Shown: positions 1-8,279 of the stretch, in pieces
How positions within the stretch are numbered: the stretch's first letter is position 1
Layout: each line of letters opens with the position of its first letter
DNA from: Acidobacteriaceae bacterium
Lineage (GTDB): Bacteria; Acidobacteriota; Terriglobia; Bryobacterales; Bryobacteraceae
Assembly (NCBI GenBank): GCA_019233755.1
Contig: JAFAMD010000068.1
Location: 62,001 to 126,000, forward strand
DNA length: 64,000 bases
Direction of reading: 5' to 3'
The notes under the pieces: model-generated
What the model was told of the DNA's origin: nothing
Databases searched by the model: none
The model's input: only the letters and a program-made list of their open reading frames with translations
Program-made: the position numbers and the translations under genes

Positions 1-149
1 TCCATACTTCGAATCACGGGCGCGTGATGATTTTTGCCGGCGGCATACCGCTGAAGCGCGATGGCAAGGTAGTGGGCGCCATCGGCGTCAGCGGCGGCTC
101 CGGAGAGCAGGACCAGGCCGTGGCGGAAGCGGGCGCGGAAGCGTTCTAG
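1..149 (+). CDS. GlcG/HbpS-type heme-binding family protein, C-terminal end
   Basis: Only the last 48 codons are in the window, in the frame that begins at base 3 and stops with TAG at 147-149. The readable end has HGRVMIFAGGIPL, then GKVVGAIGVSGG and a closing stretch rich in Glu and Ala. This pattern is typical of the C-terminus of the GlcG/HbpS (DUF336) family, small proteins linked to heme binding or degradation or encoded beside glycolate oxidase genes. The stop overlaps the stop of the convergent TonB-dependent receptor gene by four bases. The N-terminal half, and so any signal peptide, lies outside the window. The family call rests on the GAIGVSGG signature; the substrate cannot be told. 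Confidence 0.75.
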   Translation, partial: HTSNHGRVMIFAGGIPLKRDGKVVGAIGVSGGSGEQDQAVAEAGAEAF

Positions 150-2470
150 AAATCGAACTGCAGACGAACGTTGGCACTGCGGGGCGGGCCGATCGCAGTG
201 CCGGAAAACAGTCCGGCGAAGTTGATGACGTTGAGCTTATCGGTAAGGTTTGAAACTTCGCCCTGCAGCCGAAGCGCCGATTTTTCACGCTTCCAGAGAT
301 CGGCGCCGGCTGCGATGTCGAGAGAGAAATTCGGGCGGACGCGGCCGGCGCTGAAGTTCACGCGGCTAATGATTTGCGGACCGTATTGCGCGATCAGGCT
401 GGGAATATCGACGTTCCCGTTGATCTCTACGGGAAGGCCGCTACCGTATTCGGCGGACACCGCGGCCCATACGCGCGGCGTGATCTGGTAACGCGCACGC
501 GCGCGGGCAAAGTTTCGCTCATCCTGTGATATCGGGAAGCTGCTGGTAACGGCGAGCACACCTTCGGAATCCTCGCCGAGGAAAAGTCCACCCGCGACAG
601 GAAGCTGTGCGATGCCCAGCAAGTTTGAATAGCTGAGGAATCCTGAGAGATTGTGCCACTGCGGAAGATCAAGCTTGACGTCGACGCCATGAACCTGAGC
701 ACTGGCGAAAGCAATGGGGAAGCTGATGCCGGTGTTCAGGAAGACGTCGTCGTCAGCGTAGTTGACGAAGGTCCGGCGGTATAAAGTTGCCTCCAGGCGG
801 GCTTTGTTCGCGATGTTCTGCGTGAAACCGGCTTCGATGTAATTGCCGGTTGAAGGGGGCACGGGGATGCGGAGAACTTCCGGACTCAGGCTGTCCACCT
901 CAGGAGAACTGGCGAGCAGAAGGTTTTCGATGGCAGGGGTTTGAAAGACGCGGTCATAAGAGAAGCGGAAGACGGTGTCGGTCTTCTTCACGTAGTACGC
1001 CACGCCCAGACGCGGGCTGAACGCGTGATCGTGCACAAGGAAAGAATAATGATCCCAGCGCAGGCCGGCGCTCACGGTGAAGTTGTTGAAGCGGAGGTTG
1101 TCCTGAGCCCATAGGGACTGTTCACGATCGATAGCGTGATCGTAAAAGTTGAAAGTGGGCGGCGTGCCGGGGTCGAAGTAAGAGGGATCGGTGATCTGGT
1201 ATTGGAGCGCTTCGGTGACGGGCGCGTAGACTGCGTCTCCGCCGAAGTTCAGATCATGCCGGCCATAGTGTGCGGAGAGGCTGGTATTCAGATAACTGCG
1301 CCGGAAGCCACGCTGCTGCGCGGCAATGATGGGAGTAGACAGGGCATTCGACCAGAGATTGGCCGACAAGTCCTCCACTACCAAGCGAACATTAAGCAGC
1401 AGCCTGGCTGAGAACGCGTGCGAATAGCTGGCCTGGCCGAGATCCTCCGGCGCGTTCCGGTTCTGTAGCTGCCCGGCAACCTGCTGAAGATTTTCATTCG
1501 GAACCTCGAACGACGCCTGGCGGCGGCTGAAGCCGATGTGGAGACGATCCGCGGAACTTAATTCCCAATCATAGGCGCCGTTGATGCCGTCTGAGGTGCC
1601 GGTGTTGGTGTAGTTGCCGAGAACGGGAGGATCGAGGTAATGGCCGGTGTGATTTCCCAGTGCGCTGATAGTAAGCGCGCTATTGGACCATCCGTAAGAA
1701 ATAGACGCCAAGCCCTCCACCGTGTTGAAACTGCCGCCCCCGAATTCGGCGGAGCCATGAAGACCCTGGCGCAGGTCCTGTGTAGTGGTTACTTCTACAA
1801 TGCCCCCCAATTTGCGGCCGAACTCGGCGGGAATGTTGCCGGTGAGAACATTCAGCTCAGACACTTCACTGGTTTCAAGACCGGGGGCGAAACCGGGAGA
1901 GCGGTTCTCGTCCATCGGAATGCCGTCGACTACAAATAGCGTCTGGTATTCGGAGCCGCGCGGGTGCAAAACACCATTGGCTTCAAAGATCCAGCCCGGC
2001 TGGTCGTTCACAAGATCTAGCAAACCACGGCCAGGAATAGGAGACTGTTGTTCCTGAAGCTGCTGTTCGCCAACGGAGTAAGTAACACCGGTGCGATGAG
2101 GGTCAACGAGCGTGGCCGTGTCTTTTACTGTAACTTCGGTAGAAGCGCCTTTGAGGCTAAGCTGAACGTGAACGTCGTGCGGCACGGCGGACCGGATTTC
2201 GAGCAGAGCGGAATAAGACGAGAAGCCGGGATGATCAACCGTAAGCCGATACACGCCAAAAGGCAGATGCTGAAACTGAATCTGGCCGGCGTCGTTCGTC
2301 TTATTCTGGCGTCTGGTGCGCGTGGCTTCGCTGACTAAGGTCACTGTGGAGGGGAGGGCCAAGCCGCTGGGATCAGACACGTCGAGGTGAAGGGCACCGG
2401 TCTCAAACTGCCCCAAAGCAGGCAGGCATAAAAACAGACATAAAATAAGGCGTAAGAAGCGAACGATCAC
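146..2470 (-). CDS. TonB-dependent receptor with N-terminal carboxypeptidase-regulatory-like domain
   Basis: This 774-residue protein begins with a clear signal peptide (residues 1-20, hydrophobic core LRLILCLFLCLPALG). Residues about 22-110 form a carboxypeptidase-regulatory-like beta-sandwich, then a plug-like segment containing VVDGIPMDENRSPG near residue 180, then a long outer-membrane beta-barrel. It ends in LQFDF, with the terminal Phe expected of barrels recognised by the BAM complex. Such receptors import large ligands such as glycans or metal complexes across the outer membrane. I see no convincing TonB box and no adjacent SusD, so the ligand is unknown. The protein is shorter than the roughly 1000-1200 residue receptors common in Acidobacteriota. 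The gene is divergent from the methyltransferase gene, with 97 bases between their starts. Confidence 0.85.
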   Translation of the reverse strand: MIVRFLRLILCLFLCLPALGQFETGALHLDVSDPSGLALPSTVTLVSEATRTRRQNKTNDAGQIQFQHLPFGVYRLTVDHPGFSSYSALLEIRSAVPHDVHVQLSLKGASTEVTVKDTATLVDPHRTGVTYSVGEQQLQEQQSPIPGRGLLDLVNDQPGWIFEANGVLHPRGSEYQTLFVVDGIPMDENRSPGFAPGLETSEVSELNVLTGNIPAEFGRKLGGIVEVTTTQDLRQGLHGSAEFGGGSFNTVEGLASISYGWSNSALTISALGNHTGHYLDPPVLGNYTNTGTSDGINGAYDWELSSADRLHIGFSRRQASFEVPNENLQQVAGQLQNRNAPEDLGQASYSHAFSARLLLNVRLVVEDLSANLWSNALSTPIIAAQQRGFRRSYLNTSLSAHYGRHDLNFGGDAVYAPVTEALQYQITDPSYFDPGTPPTFNFYDHAIDREQSLWAQDNLRFNNFTVSAGLRWDHYSFLVHDHAFSPRLGVAYYVKKTDTVFRFSYDRVFQTPAIENLLLASSPEVDSLSPEVLRIPVPPSTGNYIEAGFTQNIANKARLEATLYRRTFVNYADDDVFLNTGISFPIAFASAQVHGVDVKLDLPQWHNLSGFLSYSNLLGIAQLPVAGGLFLGEDSEGVLAVTSSFPISQDERNFARARARYQITPRVWAAVSAEYGSGLPVEINGNVDIPSLIAQYGPQIISRVNFSAGRVRPNFSLDIAAGADLWKREKSALRLQGEVSNLTDKLNVINFAGLFSGTAIGPPRSANVRLQFDF

Positions 2471-2567
2471 AGAAATACGTTGATGACCATTGTGCCATTG
2501 ACGAGGTGAGAAGGACTGAACCGAACAAAGCCAAGCGGGACCGTATCTACTAACTGAGGGGGATTAG

Positions 2568-3887
2568 ATGACCACCGCGCCGCAACCGCCGAGCTCGGAT
2601 ACCGGGCACATTTGGATCAGCCAGCCCGGGGGACGCTCCAATTGCTACTCAGACCCCGAGGGCAGGTTCAGCATTATTGCAGCCGGCCGGACGGACGCAC
2701 AGGAAGTGGTACGTATGGAGGCTTATTCGGCAGCCATGGCGTTCGTAAATGGAAAATTTGATGTACACGGCGACATCCTGGCCGCGATACGGCACTTCTC
2801 AAAACAACCTCATTCTCGTTTTCGAGACAAGTTGTTCTCTGTGCTCGCGCGCCTGGAGCATCTTCGAATTTATTCGCGGTTTGGAGGCAGAGATAAATCG
2901 GCAGATAACATTCAATTTCATTACGACCGCTCAAACGAATTTTACGCGCAGTTTCTGGATTCCCGGATGATTTACTCGGAAGCCTCGTTCGAAGATCCCG
3001 AAGATTCGCTGGAACGAGCGCAAACAAGGAAACTGGACAGGATTTGCCGCGATCTGGCACTTCGCCCGGGCGAGCGTTTCCTTGATATAGGATGCGGTTG
3101 GGGCGGGCTCATATCGTACGCGGTCGAGCACTACGGCGTCGCCGCGCACGGCTGCACACTGAGCTCGAAGCAACTGAATTTTGCCCGAACGGTCATCGAG
3201 CGCGCCGGAGTGCAGGATCGCACTACGGTGAGCCTATGCGATTACCGGGATTTGGAAGGGCGTTTCGACAAAATTGCATCCGTGGGAATGTTCGAGCACG
3301 TGGGGCGTGGACGGCTGCAAGGATATTTCGCGAAGGTGCATGCATTGCTGAATGAAGGAGGGCTGTTTCTTAATCGCGGGATCGTGCGGCCGGAAGGTGT
3401 ACCGGACAGTCCCGAGACATTTTTCATTCAGAAGCAGGTATTCCCCGGCGGCGAACTGGTGCACCTGAGCGATGTCATCCGTGAAGCGGAGCGCGCGGGT
3501 TTTGAGCCGGTGGGACTGCAGGATTTGCGCATCCATTATGCCCGAACCTGTGCGGCATGGGTTAAGAACCTGCAGAGTAACGCCGTGAATTGCCGCGCGC
3601 TGGTGGGTGACAGGGCATACCGGACGTGGGTTTTGTATCTGGCAGGCTCGGCGGTGGCCTTCGAGCAGGGCCGGATTAGCGCAACCCAGGTGCTGCTGGC
3701 GAAGCGAGGAGAGCTTTCAAAGATCAAGAAAGCTTTCAGCCTTCAGCGCTCAAGAAAGCTTTCAGCCTTCAGCGCTCAGCTTTCAGCCTTTTTCCCGCGC
3801 ACAACGGCACAAAGCGCCTGTGCGCTCAATCTTTTCCGGGGCAGGTCACTCATCCAAGGGGTTCACCCCAAGCTAACTGATAGCTGA
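2568..3887 (+). CDS. Cyclopropane-fatty-acyl-phospholipid synthase-like SAM methyltransferase
   Basis: The 439-residue protein has an N-terminal region of about 100 residues followed by the CFA-synthase/mycolic-acid-methyltransferase fold. The SAM-binding motif LDIGCGWGG is at residues 172-180, preceded by HYDRSNEFY and followed by CTLSSKQ and GMFEHVG, all family hallmarks. It probably transfers a methyl or methylene group from SAM onto an unsaturated lipid acyl chain at the inner membrane. The C-terminus is odd. Homologous sequence seems to end near LLAKRGE (about residue 382). The last 57 residues are read from the AGCTTTCAGC-type repeat element, including a 26-bp tandem duplication that shifts the frame, so the original stop codon has probably been lost. 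The lipid substrate is not known. Confidence 0.85.
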   Translation: MTTAPQPPSSDTGHIWISQPGGRSNCYSDPEGRFSIIAAGRTDAQEVVRMEAYSAAMAFVNGKFDVHGDILAAIRHFSKQPHSRFRDKLFSVLARLEHLRIYSRFGGRDKSADNIQFHYDRSNEFYAQFLDSRMIYSEASFEDPEDSLERAQTRKLDRICRDLALRPGERFLDIGCGWGGLISYAVEHYGVAAHGCTLSSKQLNFARTVIERAGVQDRTTVSLCDYRDLEGRFDKIASVGMFEHVGRGRLQGYFAKVHALLNEGGLFLNRGIVRPEGVPDSPETFFIQKQVFPGGELVHLSDVIREAERAGFEPVGLQDLRIHYARTCAAWVKNLQSNAVNCRALVGDRAYRTWVLYLAGSAVAFEQGRISATQVLLAKRGELSKIKKAFSLQRSRKLSAFSAQLSAFFPRTTAQSACALNLFRGRSLIQGVHPKLTDS

Positions 3888-3932
3888 TAGCTGATGGCTG
3901 ACCGCTAGCGGCTGAAAGCTATCATTAGCGCC
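3707..3932. repeat. Dispersed AGCTTTCAGC/GCTGAAAGCT element, copy 1
   Basis: The left side starts with GAGGAGAGCTTTCA and carries several AGCTTTCAGC words (for example 3731-3740 and 3757-3766). The right side carries three GCTGATAGCT/GCTGATGGCT-type words and the exact reverse complement GCTGAAAGCT at 3911-3920. The two sides can therefore pair as one large stem-loop around a centre of about 85 bp. The same left and right ends recur at 13325-13424, so this is a dispersed element, REP- or MITE-like, and not a single-copy hairpin. It has no coding capacity of its own. Boundaries are estimated from the two copies. Confidence 0.7.
3724..3775. repeat. Perfect 26-bp tandem duplication
   Basis: Two identical 26-base units lie head to tail at 3724-3749 and 3750-3775; each begins TCAAGAAAGCTTTCAG. 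The unit length is not a multiple of three, so gaining or losing one unit would change the reading frame of the end of the methyltransferase gene. It lies inside copy 1 of the dispersed AGCTTTCAGC element. Confidence 0.9.
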
Positions 3933-4045
3933 GTTCGTTCAAGCGGGCACGGCCGAGCGCCAGTTCGGCAGAAAAATAATTGCGCCCAAATCACCGCAAA
4001 CCCAGCAAAGACGCATATGCAGCGACGACAACATAGAATGGCGCT

Positions 4046-5347
4046 ATGCACCAGAGTGAAACGGCGGTGACCCGGGAGACTCACACTTCCTCGGCCACGC
4101 GCTTCCGGTGGTTTATCTGCGGACTGCTTTTTTATGCGACGACGGTCAATTATATGGACCGGATGGTGCTCGGGATTCTTAAGCCGACCATCGCGCACGA
4201 TCTTGGATGGAGCGAGACACAGTACGGACTGATCAATTCCGCTTTCCAATTGGGATACGCGATAATGATGCCGGTCGCGGGACGAATTATCGACTGGGTG
4301 GGTCTGCGCGTCGGGTATACACTCGCGGTTCTTTTCTGGAGCATCTCTTCCATGTGCCATGCTCTCGCCGGGAACGCGATCCAGTTCAGCCTGGCGAGGC
4401 TGGGGCTTGGTCTCGGCGAGGCCTCCAATTTTCCGGCGGCGATAAAAACGGTTGCCGAGTGGTTTCCGCAAAATCAGCGCTCGTTGGCGACGGGCATTTT
4501 TAACAGCGGATCGAATATTGGGGCAGTACTTGCACCTCTGGCTGTACCGTTGATCACCGCGCACTTCGGCTGGCACGCGGCTTTCCTGGTTACCGGCACG
4601 CTCAGCATGTCCTGGGCGTTCGTTTGGTTCTTCACCTATCGCGACCCGGAGAAGCATCCGAAGGTGAACAAGCAGGAACTGACGCTGATCCGTTCCGGCA
4701 GCGACGCGGCGCCATCGGTTAAGCTCAGCTACCCGAAGCTTTTGAGTAAACGGTCGACTTGGGCATTTGTACTCGGCAAGTTCATCACAGACCCGGTCTG
4801 GTGGTTCTATCTGTACTGGATTCCCGGGTTCTTGCAGCTCAAATACAAGGTAGACCTGATTCACCTTGGGCCGCCATTAGTCACCATTTATGTGCTGGCG
4901 GATGTGGGTTCCATCGGGGGCGGCTGGCTCTCGTCGCATCTGATGCGCCTGGGATGGACAGCAGGAGGAGCACGGAAGACCGCCATGCTTGTCTGCGCCG
5001 TGTGCGTCGTGTCGGTCATGTTCGTGCCAGCCGCGGCCGGGAACCTCTGGCTCACCGTTGCGCTGATCAGCATCGCCGCAGCCTCGCACCAGGGGTGGTC
5101 GGCAAATCTGTTTACCGTTGTATCCGACTGCTTCCCGCGATCGGCCGTCGCGTCCGTCATCGGGCTGGGCGGCCTGGGCGGCGCGATTGGCGGGATGCTG
5201 GCGCAGCCAGCCATCGGCCGCTGGCTGGACTTGTCGCATGAACATTATTCGCCGCTGTTCTGGGTGGGGGGTTCGGCCTACTTGTTTGCCTTGCTAATCA
5301 TTCACCTGCTGCTGCCGCGATTCGAACGGGTAGATGCGCGTAATTAG
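4046..5347 (+). CDS. MFS transporter, ACS (anion:cation symporter)/ExuT-like
   Basis: The 433-residue protein has about twelve hydrophobic segments and the usual MFS length. After a polar N-terminus, the first membrane segment leads into the conserved NYMDRMVLGIL; GRIIDWVGLRVGY is the loop 2-3 signature, and LGLGEASNFPAAIKTVAEWFP is a strong match to the hexuronate/ACS family. That family imports organic acids such as galacturonate, glucuronate or tartrate with protons across the inner membrane. No catabolic gene sits next to it, so the substrate stays open. It follows the repeat element closely and has its own short upstream region. Confidence 0.85.
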   Translation: MHQSETAVTRETHTSSATRFRWFICGLLFYATTVNYMDRMVLGILKPTIAHDLGWSETQYGLINSAFQLGYAIMMPVAGRIIDWVGLRVGYTLAVLFWSISSMCHALAGNAIQFSLARLGLGLGEASNFPAAIKTVAEWFPQNQRSLATGIFNSGSNIGAVLAPLAVPLITAHFGWHAAFLVTGTLSMSWAFVWFFTYRDPEKHPKVNKQELTLIRSGSDAAPSVKLSYPKLLSKRSTWAFVLGKFITDPVWWFYLYWIPGFLQLKYKVDLIHLGPPLVTIYVLADVGSIGGGWLSSHLMRLGWTAGGARKTAMLVCAVCVVSVMFVPAAAGNLWLTVALISIAAASHQGWSANLFTVVSDCFPRSAVASVIGLGGLGGAIGGMLAQPAIGRWLDLSHEHYSPLFWVGGSAYLFALLIIHLLLPRFERVDARN

Positions 5348-5467
5348 ATTTCGCTTACTTCAAAGAGATCTTGCGGGTCTGTAGCAACCGGAGATGCTCC
5401 GACAACGATAACGATCTCGAGGCTGACGTATGGTCAGCTCAAGTCGGTATCCAGGAGGATTCTCATT

Positions 5468-6667
5468 ATGGCTGGAGCGGTTACCAGTCGTGGTTCGGTT
5501 GTGCTGAGTGACAGCGAGGTAGAACCATCGGTTCACAATAACGGGGCAAGCACAAGTGGGGCCAACACGGCAGAAGGCTGGCAGAAGGTCGCGGAGGCTC
5601 ACAAGAACGCCCCTTTGCCTCCGCAAGATCAAGATCCGGCCCAGCAAACTCAGTCGCAACAAGCAGCCAAAGCGAAACGGCCAGCAGCGCCGGACTATAC
5701 CAACCCTCTGAACACACTGAACCAGAATCCCGATAATCGATGGGTTCCGTACGGCGGAGGACAAAGTAGAAAGTACGTCAACGTGTCTCCTGCGTCAGCA
5801 AACGCGGCGGAGACCAAAAAGTCCTCTGGTACCAAGATTGATGCGTTGTTTACCAATAGTGTCAACCTGCACAATCCGAAGTCCTTTGACAACGAGAGAA
5901 CCACGCAAGCTCTGCGCCACATCTCATCAACCGCCTACGGTTACTTGCGCAGCAAGGGCCTCGAACCTCAGGAAGTGCAGAGCTCCATTGCTAATGGAAA
6001 GATCTACATATCCGCAAATACGAATGCGGCCAACAAAGCGCTCGAGGCGCTGACAAAGGATGAGAAAGGGAAACCGCTCAGCGCACGAGCAAGCCTCGAA
6101 AAAATGACGCAGGGTGCTCGACAATTTGCCGGGAGCCAGAAAGGCGCAGTTCCGGAACGGGCGAACCGGCACGTCGAGAAACTGGAATCGCGTCTTTTAG
6201 GCGATAAACGGGATTCCCGGTATGGCAACATTCACGGCGTTCTGGGCAGCCCGATGCAGGTGCCGCCTCGGGTAAAAACAAAAGAGGACGGCCTACACGC
6301 CGAACGCAGGATCGCGGACGTTCTGGGTGATAACTTCGAACGAGCCGCTGGATTGAAACGTCCTTGCGCGACCTGCAATAACGAGATTTATAACGGTCAG
6401 AGTGCCTCCGGCCCGTGGTGGTCGAGCAAAGCGTCGAACAGGCGTCTCGATTTGAAAAACGATGATCAAGATGGTGATCTTGCAAAGATCGCGAATGGAC
6501 GTCAAACGACCGCCACGAAAACGCGCGCCGGTGAGATCACCTTCGATGTAGACACAGAGTCAGATTCCGACACGGAAACACAAGGCGGCACGTCTGCAAA
6601 ACGAAAGCTATCCGGTGATACCGGCAATGATGACGAACCCGCGACCAAGGCCAGCAAGAAAGGGTGA
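5468..6667 (+). CDS. Putative deaminase-fold toxin/effector (HAE...PCxxC) with charged C-terminal tail
   Basis: The 399-residue protein starts at ATG behind a strong AGGAGG at 5453-5458. Residues 1-120 are low-complexity, polar and probably disordered, with no signal peptide. Residues about 125-340 look folded. They contain LHAERR (H277-A278-E279) and, twenty residues later, PCATC (P299-C303), followed by GPWWSSKA near 315. HAE plus PCxxC is the zinc and catalytic signature of the cytidine-deaminase superfamily, and the close spacing and surrounding sequence resemble the deaminase toxins of bacterial polymorphic toxin systems. The last 45 residues switch from acidic (DVDTESDSDTET) to basic clusters (AKRK, KASKKG). 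No same-strand immunity gene follows. A housekeeping nucleoside deaminase seems unlikely. The target, secretion route and exact deaminase family are not visible. Confidence 0.6.
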   Translation: MAGAVTSRGSVVLSDSEVEPSVHNNGASTSGANTAEGWQKVAEAHKNAPLPPQDQDPAQQTQSQQAAKAKRPAAPDYTNPLNTLNQNPDNRWVPYGGGQSRKYVNVSPASANAAETKKSSGTKIDALFTNSVNLHNPKSFDNERTTQALRHISSTAYGYLRSKGLEPQEVQSSIANGKIYISANTNAANKALEALTKDEKGKPLSARASLEKMTQGARQFAGSQKGAVPERANRHVEKLESRLLGDKRDSRYGNIHGVLGSPMQVPPRVKTKEDGLHAERRIADVLGDNFERAAGLKRPCATCNNEIYNGQSASGPWWSSKASNRRLDLKNDDQDGDLAKIANGRQTTATKTRAGEITFDVDTESDSDTETQGGTSAKRKLSGDTGNDDEPATKASKKG

Positions 6668-6790
6668 GAATTCGAGTCGTGGCGAACCACAGGCAACGCA
6701 AGGCTGCGAGAAGTCTACCAGGAACAGAACTCTTCGATCATGAGCCTGCACCGGGTTCCGCAGCCACGGTAAGCTGCGCCACTTGGTTCG

Positions 6791-7237
6791 TTACGGGCGG
6801 TGAAACCGGTCCTCGTGTCCAACGAGGCGCGTCACAAGCGCAAACACAAGACTCGCTGACAGCCCGCACATAAGAACACCGGTAACGCTTTCGACGGGGC
6901 CCAAAAGCCGCCAAAAGGGCGGAAGAACAACGTCGCCATACCCGACCGTCGAGAAACTTGTGGCTGAGAAATAGAAAGCGGGCTCCAGAGCCGGGAGGCA
7001 TTTCCATCGATAAAATCCCGTCCAGAGGAGGATTTCAATACCGTGCAAGAAGATCATGGCGGTTGTCACTCGCACCATAATCTCAACGCAATGCCGGACA
7101 CCGAGCCTGCCCGTGTTTCTCGCAAAGTAAGCTCTTGACCAGAGGATGAGGCCAGCCATTCCAGCGCTCTGCGTGAATAAGGTGAGCGGTATCAGTACCA
7201 TTGCCGCAGCAAGCTGCCGACAAAAATCAGAATTCAA
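6791..7237 (-). CDS. Two-TM potassium-channel-like protein
   Basis: The open frame reaches back to 7435, but its first 60 or so residues are polar and unlike the family, so I place the start at TTG 7237, behind AGGAG at 7249-7253. ATG 7201 is the conservative alternative. The protein has a hydrophobic segment at the start, a second one (VTTAMIFLHGIEILLW), a pore helix with FSTVGYGDVVLP, and a last membrane helix. TVGYGD is the potassium selectivity filter, so the pore domain belongs to the Ion_trans_2 (KcsA-like) group and should pass potassium across the inner membrane as a tetramer. No RCK or cyclic-nucleotide regulatory domain is attached. It is convergent with the deaminase-like gene. Confidence 0.75.
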   Translation of the reverse strand: MNSDFCRQLAAAMVLIPLTLFTQSAGMAGLILWSRAYFARNTGRLGVRHCVEIMVRVTTAMIFLHGIEILLWTGFYRWKCLPALEPAFYFSATSFSTVGYGDVVLPPFWRLLGPVESVTGVLMCGLSASLVFALVTRLVGHEDRFHRP

Positions 7238-7385
7238 ACTGAACGTCACTCCTGCCGGGCTTCCTTTATGCCCTTCGATGCTGAGGCTTGTAGTTGCGGG
7301 AGGCCCTGCATAGAGGAAACGAGATTGGCAATTGCTTGCTCGGCTGCCTGTGACATTCCTGCTACGAGACCCGCCATGCAAGAAG

Positions 7386-8276
7386 CTAGCGCAGCGAATG
7401 GACCGCGCTAGAATTGCGAGGGCTGGGAAGAACATCGCTTGTCACAGTCGGATATCGTTCAACCGGTGTTTTGGCATCGGCTAATGCCGTGCCAGAACGT
7501 ACGGCGCCTTCGGTTTGTCGAAGAGATGTAGTCATTGAAGCTATAGATACGCGACGCACAATGGGCTCGACAATCCATCGGAGCGAGATTGGAATATCGC
7601 GGCTCAATGCGATGGCCTCGAGCTCGATATACACTCCGTCATCGCGTTCGTCGAAGCGCGTGATGCTGAACAATCGCCAAATGAGGCCGCTGCCTTCTCC
7701 TTCGCTTAGAGCGTGCTGAGCGGGCTCGCCATAGTCGTCAATCTCCTGAATACGCGTGGTCTCAGTGACGCTGTACCAGCGTCGATCACTTACCCGAATG
7801 TACGAACTTTGGTAGTCGCTATCGAGCGCGCCCTTCAGAAACAGCGATTTATTCAATAGCACCATCGAAAATCGGTCTTCATGCTCACGCCTTTCGCGGG
7901 CTCTTGAATCGATGACGCTCGGTCGATAGATCTGCTTATACCGGTCGTAATCGCGGACAACAGATAAAACGTCGCTGAGCGTAGCATGAGGAACAAAAAC
8001 CGCGCCAACCCAGTCGTGAATCAGTCCCGATGGAACCTTCTTAATGCTCTTCGCACCGTCAGGTAAGACAAGAATTTCACCGCTGCGAACCCGCTGCCCC
8101 CAATCACGATTTTCGTCAATTTTGAGGAAATGGCCGTCCGGGTTCAGGCGTTCCTGCATTCTGGCAGTTGCTGCATGAACGTATTCTTGCCAGGCTTTTA
8201 CCGTCTCCGGCTTTAACTCTGCCGCATGAGCTGTGAACACGACAGTTAGAAGTACAAGTCCAGACCGAATCTTCAC
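7386..8276 (-). CDS. Secreted START/SRPBCC-like hypothetical protein
   Basis: The 296-residue protein has a signal peptide (residues 1-18, ending AHA). It is otherwise soluble, with mixed alpha/beta character and phrases such as VVRDYDRYKQIYRPSV, SVTETTRIQEIDD and GVYIELEAIALSRDIP. This layout resembles exported START/SRPBCC helix-grip proteins of Acidobacteriota, which may bind a hydrophobic ligand; that comparison is from memory of the pattern, and I cannot name a family with certainty. It begins three bases after the stop of the preceding minus-strand gene, so the three genes between 9358 and 7386 are probably co-transcribed. No catalytic residues can be pointed to. Confidence 0.55.
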   Translation of the reverse strand: MKIRSGLVLLTVVFTAHAAELKPETVKAWQEYVHAATARMQERLNPDGHFLKIDENRDWGQRVRSGEILVLPDGAKSIKKVPSGLIHDWVGAVFVPHATLSDVLSVVRDYDRYKQIYRPSVIDSRARERREHEDRFSMVLLNKSLFLKGALDSDYQSSYIRVSDRRWYSVTETTRIQEIDDYGEPAQHALSEGEGSGLIWRLFSITRFDERDDGVYIELEAIALSRDIPISLRWIVEPIVRRVSIASMTTSLRQTEGAVRSGTALADAKTPVERYPTVTSDVLPSPRNSSAVHSLR

Positions 8277-8279
8277 CGC

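Noticed and set aside
3905-4864. 319-codon open frame on the minus strand
   Set aside because: It is mostly antisense to the MFS transporter and starts in no plausible context; the composition is that of an antisense frame.
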